Shown here piece after piece: positions 43,404-52,410 of a stretch of 64,000 bases of DNA (its first letter is position 1; the number at the start of each line of letters is the position of its first letter). The translations under genes were made by a program, and so were the position numbers. Source of the stretch: Anaerolinea thermophila UNI-1 (lineage in GTDB: Bacteria; Chloroflexota; Anaerolineae; Anaerolineales; Anaerolineaceae); NCBI RefSeq assembly GCF_000199675.1, contig NC_014960.1, positions 1,550,001 through 1,614,000 of the forward strand. The letters run 5' to 3'. Under the pieces are notes generated by a model. The model did not search any database. It worked only from the letters and a program-made list of their open reading frames with translations, and was not told the DNA's origin.

Positions 43404-45818
43404 TCAGGGTTTTTGTTCATAAAACAGACGGTATAGATTGTAAAGTTCGACAATGTTCATGATGTATTGACGAGTTTCATCGAACCGAATCACTTCCAGA
43501 AATAAATCAGGATCGTTGTTTGCAAGTTCTCTCCAGATCAGTGTGTTCCCGGCACCACCATTGTAAGATGCAAGGGCTGCGTACAGGTCCCCATCAAATA
43601 GACGAATCTGACGAGCCAGGTAAGATGCTCCAAATTCAATCGAAACCAGAGGCCGCTCCAGATCTTGCAAGTCAAAGTTGGGGGGCCATTGCAGTTGGTT
43701 GGCAATTTCCTGTGCCGTGGGTGGAATAATTTGCATCAACCCTCTGGCATTTGCAGAAGAGATTGCTGCTGGGTCGAAGAGGCTTTCTTGGCGAATAACA
43801 CTTAGAAGGAATAAAGGATTCAAATTGTACTTAAGCGCGGCTTGTTGAATTAGGCCTTTGAAATACACGCCAAATCGAATGTGATTGAAGTAGCGCGGAG
43901 CGCTCAGGGTGGATGCGTCGTCAAAACCAGCCAAATCGAGCACGCGCCTTGCAGAGAGAATGGCTAGCCGGTACAGGTTCTTTTCCAGGAAAAAGTTGGT
44001 CAGTTTGTATGTGTTTACCGGGTCATTCAGATATTGTTGCCGAACTTTCTCAAATTCACGGAGCGCGTATTCGTACATTCCCAATTCAAGGAGGATTGTG
44101 CCTTTCTGGAAGGCCGGCGATAAGCGCAGTTCAGATAAATCGTTCAAATCCACCTCGGGTGGAATGGAAAATTTCGTTCTCAGCCAGGCTTCTGCCTCTT
44201 CCTTTTCCAGATTCAGGTCGTAAGCCAAATTGATTGGATTTTGGCTTTGGAAAGGAGATCGTCCCACCAGAAGTTCTGAAGCTCGCTGGCTGTAGTATCC
44301 CGTGGGATCTCTCTGTACAGCCTGTTCCCACGCAATTTTTGCTTGTTGAAGATTGTTTTCTGCCTGATAGGTTTTTCCGACCCATAAATAAGCCGCGGCT
44401 TGATCTTCAGGATTGTCCGAAAGAATCAAAAAGCGTTGAAAAATTAAACGGGATTGGGAAAAATCATTCAAGCGGTAAAGGGTAATTCCAGCAAGAAATA
44501 ACGCACGTCGGCTGATTTCTGCTGCCGGAAACTTCTCGTGACATTCCTGCCAGGTTTCCACCGCTTTAGTGAGGTAATTTCCTCTTTCGAATATTCTGCC
44601 TGCCTCAAAAAGGATTTGTGGGGCATCTTCGATATCCCCGGCTTTGTTCACATAATCCATAAGAACTTGGGCAGCAGTTTGATAGTCGTTCAGATATGCC
44701 CATAAAATATAGGCTTTTTGCTGGTAGGCTTTTACCCAAAAGCGGTCATTGGGATTTTTCTCAATAATGACATCAAAATCGGCTATTGCGTTCCCATATT
44801 CTGACATGTAGAAACGACTCATTCCACGATAGTAGAAAGCCGTACTGCTAGGTGCTTCCTGGCTATCAATGTAACGTGTGAAAGCCTCGACAGCCAGTCC
44901 ATATTGCCCTGCAAAGTAATCGACCAATCCCCGATTTAGCTCATCCACGGGTTGACCTGCCTTGATTAATTCCACCAACCCCGAATAAGAATCGTAAGCC
45001 ATCGGGTAATTTGTCACTGAATCCTGGAAACGGGCATAGGCTTGTTCTGGCACGCCTAGATTGAGATAAATCTGTCCCAGAAGAAAGTTGATTTGTGCTT
45101 TAGCGTATTGGTTGGATGTGCTCTCATAGGCACTTAAGAACTCAGAAATTGCTGTCGAAGTATCCTGGGCACGTGCAAGAGCCCTGGCTTTCTTGATTTT
45201 TAACCACACTGCGTCTGTATCGGCGGGCAAGGCATCCAGAGCCATCTGATACGCCTGAGCAGCTTCTGCCGGACGTTGGGCATTCAAGAGGGCATCTCCT
45301 CGCCATTCTTGAATGTAGTCATTCAGGACAGGAGGAATTATCTCTGCTAATTTCGCATAGGCATCAGAGGCTGCATCAGGTTTGTTAAGGGCTTCAAATG
45401 AAAGGGCCAGGTGTAACCAGGCAGTGCCGGCATTTTTACTTTGAGGGTTTTGGGTAATTCCCTGCGTTAATTCTTTGATAGCCTGTTCGTAATTTCTTGA
45501 TAGATAAGATGTCTTTCCCAATTCGATCAGGGCTTCTGCTTGGATCTTTTCATCATTGGTGGTTGTTAAGATGTTTTGGAACTCTTCTCTAGCACGATCA
45601 AAATCTCCCATAAAAAGATGGCTCTCGCCCAGTTCCAATCGAATGCTTGGGAGGGGAGTGGGCGAAGAGGTTGGACTTGGCTCAGGGGTTGGGGGCTGAA
45701 GAGCGGTGTTGGCCGTTGGTGTTTCTAAAGAGATTTGTTGTCCAACCTGAAGTGGAATTCCACACGAAATAATGAGGAAAGAGAAGAGTAAAATGACGGC
45801 AAGAGGTTTCTTGAACAT
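43404..45818 (-). CDS. Lipoprotein lytic transglycosylase with TPR array (Slt70-like)
   Basis: An 804-residue envelope protein. The signal sequence MFKKPLAVILLFSFLIISC ends with lipobox ISC-type Cys (about residue 19). A Pro/Thr linker leads to a long TPR-like helical superhelix (about 65-640; e.g. ARAQDTSTAISEFLSAYEST). The C-terminal lysozyme-like domain has the catalytic Glu in SVIRQESLFDPAAISS, ANARGLMQIIPPTAQEIA and YAALASYNGGAGN. It cleaves peptidoglycan to anhydro-muropeptides. The ATG at 45818 is used because a strong promoter ends 9 nt before it; longer frames would start upstream of that promoter. The doughnut TPR array resembles E. coli Slt. Confidence 0.92.
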   Translation of the reverse strand: MFKKPLAVILLFSFLIISCGIPLQVGQQISLETPTANTALQPPTPEPSPTSSPTPLPSIRLELGESHLFMGDFDRAREEFQNILTTTNDEKIQAEALIELGKTSYLSRNYEQAIKELTQGITQNPQSKNAGTAWLHLALSFEALNKPDAASDAYAKLAEIIPPVLNDYIQEWRGDALLNAQRPAEAAQAYQMALDALPADTDAVWLKIKKARALARAQDTSTAISEFLSAYESTSNQYAKAQINFLLGQIYLNLGVPEQAYARFQDSVTNYPMAYDSYSGLVELIKAGQPVDELNRGLVDYFAGQYGLAVEAFTRYIDSQEAPSSTAFYYRGMSRFYMSEYGNAIADFDVIIEKNPNDRFWVKAYQQKAYILWAYLNDYQTAAQVLMDYVNKAGDIEDAPQILFEAGRIFERGNYLTKAVETWQECHEKFPAAEISRRALFLAGITLYRLNDFSQSRLIFQRFLILSDNPEDQAAAYLWVGKTYQAENNLQQAKIAWEQAVQRDPTGYYSQRASELLVGRSPFQSQNPINLAYDLNLEKEEAEAWLRTKFSIPPEVDLNDLSELRLSPAFQKGTILLELGMYEYALREFEKVRQQYLNDPVNTYKLTNFFLEKNLYRLAILSARRVLDLAGFDDASTLSAPRYFNHIRFGVYFKGLIQQAALKYNLNPLFLLSVIRQESLFDPAAISSANARGLMQIIPPTAQEIANQLQWPPNFDLQDLERPLVSIEFGASYLARQIRLFDGDLYAALASYNGGAGNTLIWRELANNDPDLFLEVIRFDETRQYIMNIVELYNLYRLFYEQKP

Positions 45819-45827
45819 ATACTGGTG

Positions 45828-45856
45828 CTTATACTGGAAGTGTAAAGGGATGTCAA
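45828..45856 (-). promoter_or_regulatory. Sigma-70 promoter of the lytic transglycosylase gene, leaderless type
   Basis: On the minus strand TTGACA (45856-45851), 17 nt, TATAAG (45833-45828). The ATG at 45818 follows 9 nt later with no Shine-Dalgarno sequence between, so the mRNA begins at or just before the start codon. Confidence 0.8.
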
Positions 45857-45926
45857 TACTTGGGGAGAATCCTGATAAGGCCAGGAAATTTTTCCAGTAA
45901 AGAGCGGGTTTGCCAAAGGCCAACCC

Positions 45927-45955
45927 TTGTCAGGAGTAAGGCGCTCATTTATACT
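45927..45955 (+). promoter_or_regulatory. Sigma-70 promoter of the NarL-type regulator
   Basis: TTGTCA (45927-45932), 17 nt, TATACT (45950-45955). The ATG is 19 nt further with GGAGG at 45962-45966. Confidence 0.8.
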
Positions 45956-45974
45956 GAATATGGAGGTTCTTGAG

Positions 45975-46628
45975 ATGCCAAGACAAAGAATTCTGCTGGT
46001 GGACGATCATGAAGTCGTGCGTATTGGCTTAAAAGCCTTATTAGAACACCATGCTCAGTTTGAAGTCATTGGTGAAGCCTCAACGGCAAAAGAAGCCATC
46101 GATATGGTCTCGCGGTACCACCCTGATATTGTCCTGATGGACATTCGTTTGCCTGGTGCATCAGGGATTGAAGCCTGCGAAGAAATTACCACCCGTTTTC
46201 CAGATACCCGGGTGGTTATGTTAACATCCTATGCAGAGGATGAAATGCTTTTCTCGGCGATTCGTTCTGGTGCATCTGGATATATCCTCAAACAAATTGG
46301 TGGTGAAGACCTGATCCGGGCATTAGAATCGGTGGGTAGAGGCGAGGCACTGCTTGACCCAGCGGTTACCCAGCGAGTATTTCAGGAAGTTCGTCGTGCT
46401 GTAAAAGAAGAAGAGGCTTCGGCTTTTGCCAATCTCAGTCAGCAGGAGAAGCATGTTTTATTACTGGTCTCGGAGGGAAAAACCAATCGCGAGATCGCCA
46501 AGGCACTTTTCCTTGGGGAAGGTACGGTGAGAAATTACGTTAGCAGTATTCTTTCCAAGTTAGGGGTCAGCAATCGAGCCGAAGCGGCAGCTTATGCTGT
46601 GGAGCATAACTTGAGAGAATATCTGTAG
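45975..46628 (+). CDS. NarL/FixJ-family response regulator
   Basis: A 217-residue regulator with a receiver (D10-D11, phospho-acceptor D56 in VLMDIRLPG, Lys in LKQIGGED) and a LuxR-type HTH at the C-terminus (LSQQEKHVLLLVSEGKTNRE, IAKALFLGEGTVRNYVSSIL). The start at 45975 fits GGAGG 8 nt upstream. There is no kinase next to it. It diverges from the lytic transglycosylase gene and could control it, which is inference. Its stop lies 1 bp from the stop of the opposing endonuclease-like gene. Confidence 0.94.
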   Translation: MPRQRILLVDDHEVVRIGLKALLEHHAQFEVIGEASTAKEAIDMVSRYHPDIVLMDIRLPGASGIEACEEITTRFPDTRVVMLTSYAEDEMLFSAIRSGASGYILKQIGGEDLIRALESVGRGEALLDPAVTQRVFQEVRRAVKEEEASAFANLSQQEKHVLLLVSEGKTNREIAKALFLGEGTVRNYVSSILSKLGVSNRAEAAAYAVEHNLREYL

Positions 46629-46629
46629 C

Positions 46630-47478
46630 CTATTCTCCAAACCATTCGATCCACCTTTGCTTCATTAGGAGAGCATCTTCTTCCAGCACCGGCGATTCGC
46701 ACAGGATGCGGCCGGTGCATTTCTTTTCATAAAGCGCGGTGAATAATCCTTTCAGGTTCAAATCCGATTCTTCAAGTTTCAGATGGTTTTTTTCCCCTTT
46801 CTCGGAATACTCAATACCTGATAAATGAATGTGCAAAGACTGCAACGCATCTGCTCCCAGCGTTTCGGCAACCTGATCAAGTACCCTTAGCCATTCTTCG
46901 CGCGTGTTAAGGGCTCCTGTACCGGTACGGGCATGAAGGTGGGCAAAATCCAGGCATGGTTGGACATACTCTGGAAGGGCTTTGCTCATTTCCAGTACAT
47001 CTTCAAGGGAGCCCAGCATGGCCGATTTTCCCATCGTTTCAGGTCTTAAGGTTACCCGTGTCCCCATCTCTTGCAATTCCCTGACACAGCCTTCGAGGCG
47101 TTTAATGGCTTTAGGGAGCACTTCTGAAGGTGGCATGGAAAAATATGAACCAGGATGGAAGATAATATCGGTGGCGCCGGCTAGGGCACCGTAATAGGCT
47201 GCATCCATCAGACGCTTGCGCGATTTTTGCCATTCGTTGTCATCGGCATTCAGGTTGATGAAATATGGGGCATGAACACTGATTTGAACATTATACGCTT
47301 TGGCAGCCTCTCGAATGGCATGACAGGTTTCTTCAGAAACTCGTACAGATTGAACCCAGCCAAGTTCAAATGCATATAAACCAAGGGAAGCCAGGTGTTG
47401 AATTGCCCCCACGCTGCCCCCCGGTTTCTTAGGGGTGGACAGAGGGGCTCCAACGGTACCAAACATAAACGGAATCAT
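46630..47478 (-). CDS. Endonuclease IV-like TIM-barrel protein
   Basis: A 282-residue AP-endonuclease-2 / xylose-isomerase-like barrel. Metal-ligand segments are QISVHAPYFINLNADD, IIFHPGSYFS, LRPETMGKSAMLG, CLDFAHLHARTG, LHIHLSGIEYSEKGEKNH and CESPVLEEDALLMKQRW, matching the three-zinc site of endonuclease IV. It resembles the archaeal type with KNHL in place of the D-x-H pair of E. coli Nfo. It may cleave abasic sites in DNA, or act as a sugar isomerase. It is the last gene of the minus-strand operon beginning at 53805. Confidence 0.85.
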   Translation of the reverse strand: MIPFMFGTVGAPLSTPKKPGGSVGAIQHLASLGLYAFELGWVQSVRVSEETCHAIREAAKAYNVQISVHAPYFINLNADDNEWQKSRKRLMDAAYYGALAGATDIIFHPGSYFSMPPSEVLPKAIKRLEGCVRELQEMGTRVTLRPETMGKSAMLGSLEDVLEMSKALPEYVQPCLDFAHLHARTGTGALNTREEWLRVLDQVAETLGADALQSLHIHLSGIEYSEKGEKNHLKLEESDLNLKGLFTALYEKKCTGRILCESPVLEEDALLMKQRWIEWFGE

Positions 47479-47481
47479 AAA

Positions 47482-47868
47482 TCACCTCATGAAAACAGGG
47501 GCAATTTTTACCCATAGCGCAGGTCCAAGGATAAAAATCCCAACCAGAACGGCAGTAATAGCAGAAATGAGCACCGCTGCTGCGCCAACATCTTTACCAA
47601 CTCGCGCCAGGGGGTGGTGGATGGGCATGGCTAAATCCACAACGGCTTCAAGTGCTGTGTTTAGAAATTCAGAGATCCACACCAGAGCAATGGTCAGGAT
47701 TATCACTGCCCAATCCCTGGCTGGCAAACGCAACACGATACAAACAAGGATGGTCAGCACAGAGACAATTGCATGAATCCACGCATTCCGCTGAGTACGA
47801 ATAACATACCACCAACCAGAGAAGGCATATCTAAAGGCTCTTAATCTTAGACGAATGAATTCATCCAT
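47482..47868 (-). CDS. dgkA: Undecaprenol/diacylglycerol kinase
   Basis: A 128-residue integral membrane kinase of the DgkA family with three helices (VSVLTILVCIVLRLP, WAVIILTIALVWISE, AVLISAITAVLVGIFILGP). The signature WISEFLNTALEAVVDL carries the conserved Glu and Asn; the amphipathic N-terminus has RLRAFRYAFSGWWYVIRTQRN. In most bacteria it phosphorylates undecaprenol or lipids. It lies directly after ybeY, a common order. Confidence 0.93.
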   Translation of the reverse strand: MDEFIRLRLRAFRYAFSGWWYVIRTQRNAWIHAIVSVLTILVCIVLRLPARDWAVIILTIALVWISEFLNTALEAVVDLAMPIHHPLARVGKDVGAAAVLISAITAVLVGIFILGPALWVKIAPVFMR

Positions 47869-47871
47869 AAC

Positions 47872-48324
47872 TCATTCTGGAAGCCGCTTAATTTCACATC
47901 CCAACTGTTTGAGAATTTCGCTCTGAGTTTTCCACATTTTACTCTTTTCTTCCTCTGTCCCATGGTCATAACCTACCAGATGAAGAATGCCGTGGACAAT
48001 GAGAAGGATGAGCTCGTTTTCTGTGGAATGCCCGGCTGTTTGGGCTTGTTCCTCTGCTCGCTCATACGAGATGAGAATATCTCCCAGATACTGTCGTTCT
48101 GTTTCGGGATCGAAAAAGTCCATCGTAAAGGAAAGCACATCAGTAGGAGCCTCTGTGCCCATAAATTGAGCATTTAAGGATTTGAGGGCTTCGTCATTTT
48201 GAATGCTTATCGTGACATCCGAATCGCTGTGATTTTCAACGCGAAGTGTCTCTTCTGCAGCGCGGATTAGAGGTTCCTTGCGTACTAATGCTTCATAGGC
48301 CTCATCAACAAAAAAATAAATCAT
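47872..48324 (-). CDS. ybeY: Endoribonuclease YbeY
   Basis: A 150-residue zinc endoribonuclease needed for 16S rRNA 3'-end maturation and ribosome quality control. The zinc motif HGILHLVGYDHGTEEE (H-x3-H-x5-H) is complete. The N-terminal strand pattern and MGTEAPTDVLSFTMD match the family. It starts within the 3' end of the PgpH-like gene (4 bp ATGA overlap) and precedes dgkA by 3 bp. Confidence 0.95.
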   Translation of the reverse strand: MIYFFVDEAYEALVRKEPLIRAAEETLRVENHSDSDVTISIQNDEALKSLNAQFMGTEAPTDVLSFTMDFFDPETERQYLGDILISYERAEEQAQTAGHSTENELILLIVHGILHLVGYDHGTEEEKSKMWKTQSEILKQLGCEIKRLPE

Positions 48325-50456
48325 TCTTTCTCCTTGACCGGGATGGATAAAACGGTTTCTTTTTGTGAGGAAAGATGTTGAACTTCCGGGTAGCGGATTC
48401 TGGGATGGTAAGTATTTTTAAGAGTTTGAACAAAAGACTCGGTAATTAAGGTCAGGTCTCTTAAGGTGAGACGGGTGTTATCCAGTTGACCTTCTTTGAG
48501 GCAATAGTCAATAACTTTTTTTACTACCGCCCGTATTTCTTCCTCGGTTTCAGGTAATTCTGCCCGTACCCGTGCCTGGGTGCCGTCGGCAAGCATGAGT
48601 AAGGCGGTTTCTCGAGAGGCGGGAGGTGGACCCGGATAACGGAATTGCTCAATATCGACCTTTGAGGAATCGCCGTTGGCTTTTTCCAGCGCTCGAGCGT
48701 ACTGGTAACGGGTCACCATGGTGCCATGATGTTCTCGAATGAAATCCTGAATTCGCGATGGAACCCGATATTTTTTAGCCAGCTCAACACCATCCAGAAC
48801 GTGCTGGATGATCACTCGTGCGGCATCTTCCGGAGGAAGATCATCATGAGTATCCAGGGAAGTTCCCGCTTGATTTTCGATGAAGAAGGCAGGGTTTAAG
48901 GCTTTGCCGGCATCATGATACATTCCTCCCACACGTACCAGCATGGCATCTGCCCCGATTTTTTCCGCGGCTTGTTCTGCCAGGACAGCTACCTGCAGGC
49001 TATGCTGGTAACTTCCCGGCGCATTTTGCATGATCAAACGGAGCAAAGGATGGTCGGGACGAGAAAGGTCCAACAACTGTAATGCAGTAGTCAATCCAAG
49101 CCATTGAGAGAAAATGTACTGGAAGAGGATAGTAAGGCTGGCAGAGGCAATGCCGCTCAGAAAAGCACTTCCAACGAGGGTGGCAATGCCAATCAAGTCT
49201 GTATAAGGAGAAATGAGGCGGTAAGCCACGACAACCGCGCTTCCTGTAGCGCCAATACAGATCCCTGCCCAGATAAAATGGCTCAAGCGTTGTGCTTTTC
49301 CCAGCACAAAAATTCCCACGATACTGCTGAGAAGATAATACACGGTAAGGTCAAGGCTATTCGTCGTCCCATAAGCAGTCAAGATGCTCAAAGGAATGGA
49401 CAGGATAATACCCAGTTCCATCCCAAAGAGCGAAGTGATCGTTAATCCGAATGCAGGAATAGGGAATAAATACGGGACAACTGCGCGATTAGGGACGAGA
49501 GCGCGTGCGGAGAACAAAAAAATCAAAAAGAAAACAGCAATGATAAAGGAGAACCGTAAACTGCCGGAAATGGGGATATGCTTACGGTAGAAAAACAACC
49601 CGATTAAGGCAGTCAATACAAGGATCAGAGAGAGTAAAGAAATTAATTCTCGATTTCTATTGTTACTGCGAATTAATTTGTATTGTTGCAAGGCTTCATA
49701 AGTCAGTGGAGTAATTATTTGTCCACGTCGTACAATCGTTTCTCCCGCCACAAACTGCTTAACAACAGGTTGCACGGCCTCTCGAGCAGACTTCTTAGCC
49801 ATTTCGGTTTGTTCCGGGCTGTACAGGCTGTTGGGGGTGATAAAAGGGCGAATAATTTTGGATACCAGTTGTGCTTCTTCGGGAGACAAAGAAAAACTGA
49901 TCAGGGAAGGGATGCGCTTGATGGCTTCCTGCAACTGGTCTTCCCGAATGGTTTCTCTCATGCTTTGTTCAAGAACTCGTAAGGCTTCGTTCTGGATCAG
50001 TTCCCAATTTGTCTGATCCATTGTAATTAAAATGGTGGCTTCTTCCTCACTCAGATTCAGGTCTTTGGCTTTAAGTAAATCTTCTATTTTCTCTGCCGGC
50101 GAGGCAAATGAATCCAATCGTACGGTATTAACGTACTGGAATGTCACCCGCATTTTCTCGATTTGCCGCCGGGTAATGGAAGCATCGGAGGGCAGGTACA
50201 CTGGCTGGGTTTTTTGTTCTGCTTCCTGACGGGCTTGTTCGGTGAGTACTTCGCTGACATAACTCAACGAATAAGGGGCTTCGATATCCTGTGGTGCAAC
50301 GTCGCCCGGAGAAAGAGTATAAATGAGTGGACGGGAAGCAATTGGCAACCATAGAACGACAAAAGAAAGCCCGCTTGTCATCAGTAGAATGAAGGCTTGG
50401 AATAATTTACGGGTGTAGGGCGTAAGCAAGCGGGCTTTCAGAGTACTCAAACTCAT
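48321..50456 (-). CDS. pgpH: 7TM-HD phosphodiesterase (PgpH/YqfF-like)
   Basis: A 711-residue membrane protein. One N-terminal helix (LFQAFILLMTSGLSFVVLWL), an extracellular 7TMR-HDED domain (about 45-265, APQDIEAPYSLSYVSEVLTE), seven membrane helices (about 270-460) and a cytoplasmic HD domain (about 480-690). MYHDAGKALNPAFFIENQ has the HD metal pair and HHGTMVTRYQYA follows. Related PgpH hydrolyses cyclic di-AMP. The order yqeY-pgpH-ybeY-dgkA is conserved in many bacteria. Confidence 0.93.
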   Translation of the reverse strand: MSLSTLKARLLTPYTRKLFQAFILLMTSGLSFVVLWLPIASRPLIYTLSPGDVAPQDIEAPYSLSYVSEVLTEQARQEAEQKTQPVYLPSDASITRRQIEKMRVTFQYVNTVRLDSFASPAEKIEDLLKAKDLNLSEEEATILITMDQTNWELIQNEALRVLEQSMRETIREDQLQEAIKRIPSLISFSLSPEEAQLVSKIIRPFITPNSLYSPEQTEMAKKSAREAVQPVVKQFVAGETIVRRGQIITPLTYEALQQYKLIRSNNRNRELISLLSLILVLTALIGLFFYRKHIPISGSLRFSFIIAVFFLIFLFSARALVPNRAVVPYLFPIPAFGLTITSLFGMELGIILSIPLSILTAYGTTNSLDLTVYYLLSSIVGIFVLGKAQRLSHFIWAGICIGATGSAVVVAYRLISPYTDLIGIATLVGSAFLSGIASASLTILFQYIFSQWLGLTTALQLLDLSRPDHPLLRLIMQNAPGSYQHSLQVAVLAEQAAEKIGADAMLVRVGGMYHDAGKALNPAFFIENQAGTSLDTHDDLPPEDAARVIIQHVLDGVELAKKYRVPSRIQDFIREHHGTMVTRYQYARALEKANGDSSKVDIEQFRYPGPPPASRETALLMLADGTQARVRAELPETEEEIRAVVKKVIDYCLKEGQLDNTRLTLRDLTLITESFVQTLKNTYHPRIRYPEVQHLSSQKETVLSIPVKEKE

Positions 50457-50457
50457 A

Positions 50458-50904
50458 CTAACCCTGTAACAATTTCCGAACCATTTGGCTGACCTGGTCT
50501 CCAGCGGCTCTACCCTGAACCTTGGGCATGAGTATTTTCATGACCTTGCCCATATCTGCTGGGGTTGTTGCATTGGCTTCCAGGATAGCCTCCCGTGCGA
50601 TTTGCTCCAGTTCCTCCAGGGTGAGTTGTTTGGGCAGGAAAGACTCAATAACGGCAATCTCTGCTTTGGCTGCTTCTGCTAAGTCCGGACGATTGGCTTT
50701 CTCGGCATCTGCAATTGACTCGCGGCGGGATTTCAATTCTTTTTGCAACACAGCCACCAGAGCTGTTTCGTCCAGGGAGGCACCTTTTTCCACCTCGGCG
50801 AGTTTAATGGCGCTCAGAATCATACGCAGAGTGCGACGAGCCACTTCATCATTGCTGCGCATGGCTTCTTTCAGGGCTTGTTCAATGCTTTGACGGCTTA
50901 ACAT
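50458..50904 (-). CDS. yqeY: GatB/YqeY domain protein
   Basis: A 148-residue free-standing YqeY protein of helical build, with EALRSND-like EAMRSNDEVARRTLRMILSAI and EIAVIESFLPKQLTLEELEQ signatures and the C-terminal KVMKILMPKVQGRAAGDQV. The related C-terminal domain of GatB binds tRNA; free YqeY may bind tRNA or aid tRNA charging. GGAGG and a TATAAT-like box overlap upstream; TTG at 50910 is an alternative start with better spacing. Confidence 0.92.
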   Translation of the reverse strand: MLSRQSIEQALKEAMRSNDEVARRTLRMILSAIKLAEVEKGASLDETALVAVLQKELKSRRESIADAEKANRPDLAEAAKAEIAVIESFLPKQLTLEELEQIAREAILEANATTPADMGKVMKILMPKVQGRAAGDQVSQMVRKLLQG

Positions 50905-50929
50905 AATCAAATTATATCCTCCTAAAAGT

Positions 50930-51484
50930 TCATGGTGTGATGAAAATAAAGGGTTTTATCTTTTCAAAGGTTGCTTCCCCGATTCCAGAAATATTCATCA
51001 ATTCCTCAAGTTCAGAAAATCCTCCGTGAGATTCTCGATATTGGATGATTTCTCTTGCGCGGTCTTCGCCAATTCCTGGCAAGGTCATCAATTCTTCGAA
51101 AGAGGCATGATTGAGGTCCACAAGTGGTTTGTCGCCTTGCTTTGTTCCTGAAGGAATGGGAGTTTCATCCATGGATGGGATGTAAATCTTCTGTCCATCT
51201 TTCACAGGGGCTGCTAGATTAATCTCCCGAAGATTGGCAGACTCGGTAGTACCACCTGCTGCCTTAACCGCGTCATGTACACGGCTTCCCCTTTCCAGAG
51301 TGTACACTCCAGGAGAATTTACTGCACCATCCACATGAACCTGGTATGGTTGTGGAGTGGGCGGTGGATAGAGGGTGAGCGGTATTCCGGTTGGACGCCG
51401 GGCAATGAGCAGGATGACCGCGCTTGCAATCAAGCCGAAGAAAAATGCCACCAGGTATTTTTGCCAGTCCTGCCATTCTTCCAT
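50930..51484 (-). CDS. comEA: ComEA-like DNA-receptor protein
   Basis: A 184-residue protein with one N-terminal membrane helix (YLVAFFFGLIASAVILLIA), a SLBB domain (about 48-105, VHVDGAVNSPGVYTLERGSR) and a C-terminal double helix-hairpin-helix (LVDLNHASFEELMTLPGIGE, then YRESHGGFSELEELMNISGI). ComEA binds double-stranded DNA outside the membrane during natural uptake. The partner comEC is not adjacent, though it may be elsewhere. It sits between DUF1385 and yqeY. Confidence 0.93.
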   Translation of the reverse strand: MEEWQDWQKYLVAFFFGLIASAVILLIARRPTGIPLTLYPPPTPQPYQVHVDGAVNSPGVYTLERGSRVHDAVKAAGGTTESANLREINLAAPVKDGQKIYIPSMDETPIPSGTKQGDKPLVDLNHASFEELMTLPGIGEDRAREIIQYRESHGGFSELEELMNISGIGEATFEKIKPFIFITP

Positions 51485-51517
51485 TCGGCAATCCTCCCAA
51501 CGAGATTCAGAAAAGGA

Positions 51518-52399
51518 TTACATTTCTTGAGATTGTGAGTATTCCTTTTCCAGACGCAGCATCTCTGTAAAGGCTGTGATGGCAACCTGTAGCATAGAAG
51601 GGTCGGGTTCACGGGTGGTCAAACGTTGTAAAGCCAGATTGGGTTGAATCAGACTCTTAACCAGAGGGTTTTCGATGTGGTTCGCGCTCCAGCGAATGTA
51701 CTCATAGGCAATCCCTGCCAGCACTGGCAGGAAAATCACTCTTGTAGCAATTCTCCAAAATGGTGTTAAGTCTCCTAAAAGCGTGAAAACGATAATGGAA
51801 ACAATGATCAGTGTGAGCAGGAAAGATGTGCCACACCGGGGATGTTCCAGAGGATATTCCCGCACTTTTTCGGGAGTGAGTTCCGCTTCTCCTTCAAATG
51901 CATTGATGGTTTTATGCTCTGCCCCGTGATATGCAAAAACCCGTTGAATCTCAGGGATTTGCCCAATGCCCCAGATGTAACCAATCACAAAAATCAGCCG
52001 TACAACCCCCTCAATTAAGTTACTGGCAAAGGCGTTGATGCTTAAGAGGTTTTGCAGGAATTGAGCAATCCCTGCCGGTATCAGAAAGAACAAACCAATT
52101 GCCAGAATCAGAGAGACACCGACAGTTAAGATAGCAGACTTTCCCTCTAATTTTTCCTCCTCTGGCGCTTGTAAATTTGCAGATATGGTCAGAAAGCGCA
52201 TTCCTAACCCCAGGGCATCCCAAAGGGCTATGACGCCACGAACAAAAGGCAATTGCCAGAATTTGGAGCGGTAAATATTGGAAAGAGGTTCAACATGAAG
52301 CGTAATTTGCCCTTCTGGAGTTCGCATTGCCGCTACCGCGACATAACGACTGCGCATCAGGACGCCCTCAATCAGAGCTTGACCACCGTAAGCAGGCAT
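51518..52399 (-). CDS. DUF1385 family membrane protein
   Basis: A 293-residue DUF1385 protein. The conserved opening MPAYGGQALIEGVLMRS and the HGAEHKTINAFE segment, with HPRCGTSFLLTLIIVSI, mark the family. There are four to five membrane helices (SAILTVGVSLILAIGLFFLI, VVRLIFVIGYIWGIG, LTLIIVSIIVFTLLG). Role unknown; some family members affect lipid or metal balance. I chose the ATG at 52399; a TTG at 52414, overlapping the preceding stop, is possible. No ribosome-binding site is strong. Confidence 0.85.
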   Translation of the reverse strand: MPAYGGQALIEGVLMRSRYVAVAAMRTPEGQITLHVEPLSNIYRSKFWQLPFVRGVIALWDALGLGMRFLTISANLQAPEEEKLEGKSAILTVGVSLILAIGLFFLIPAGIAQFLQNLLSINAFASNLIEGVVRLIFVIGYIWGIGQIPEIQRVFAYHGAEHKTINAFEGEAELTPEKVREYPLEHPRCGTSFLLTLIIVSIIVFTLLGDLTPFWRIATRVIFLPVLAGIAYEYIRWSANHIENPLVKSLIQPNLALQRLTTREPDPSMLQVAITAFTEMLRLEKEYSQSQEM

Positions 52400-52410
52400 T
52401 CGTGGAGATT

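Noticed and set aside
46626..46632. Possible bidirectional terminator between the NarL-type regulator and the endonuclease-like gene.
   Set aside because: The two stop codons are one base apart and no inverted repeat is seen there.
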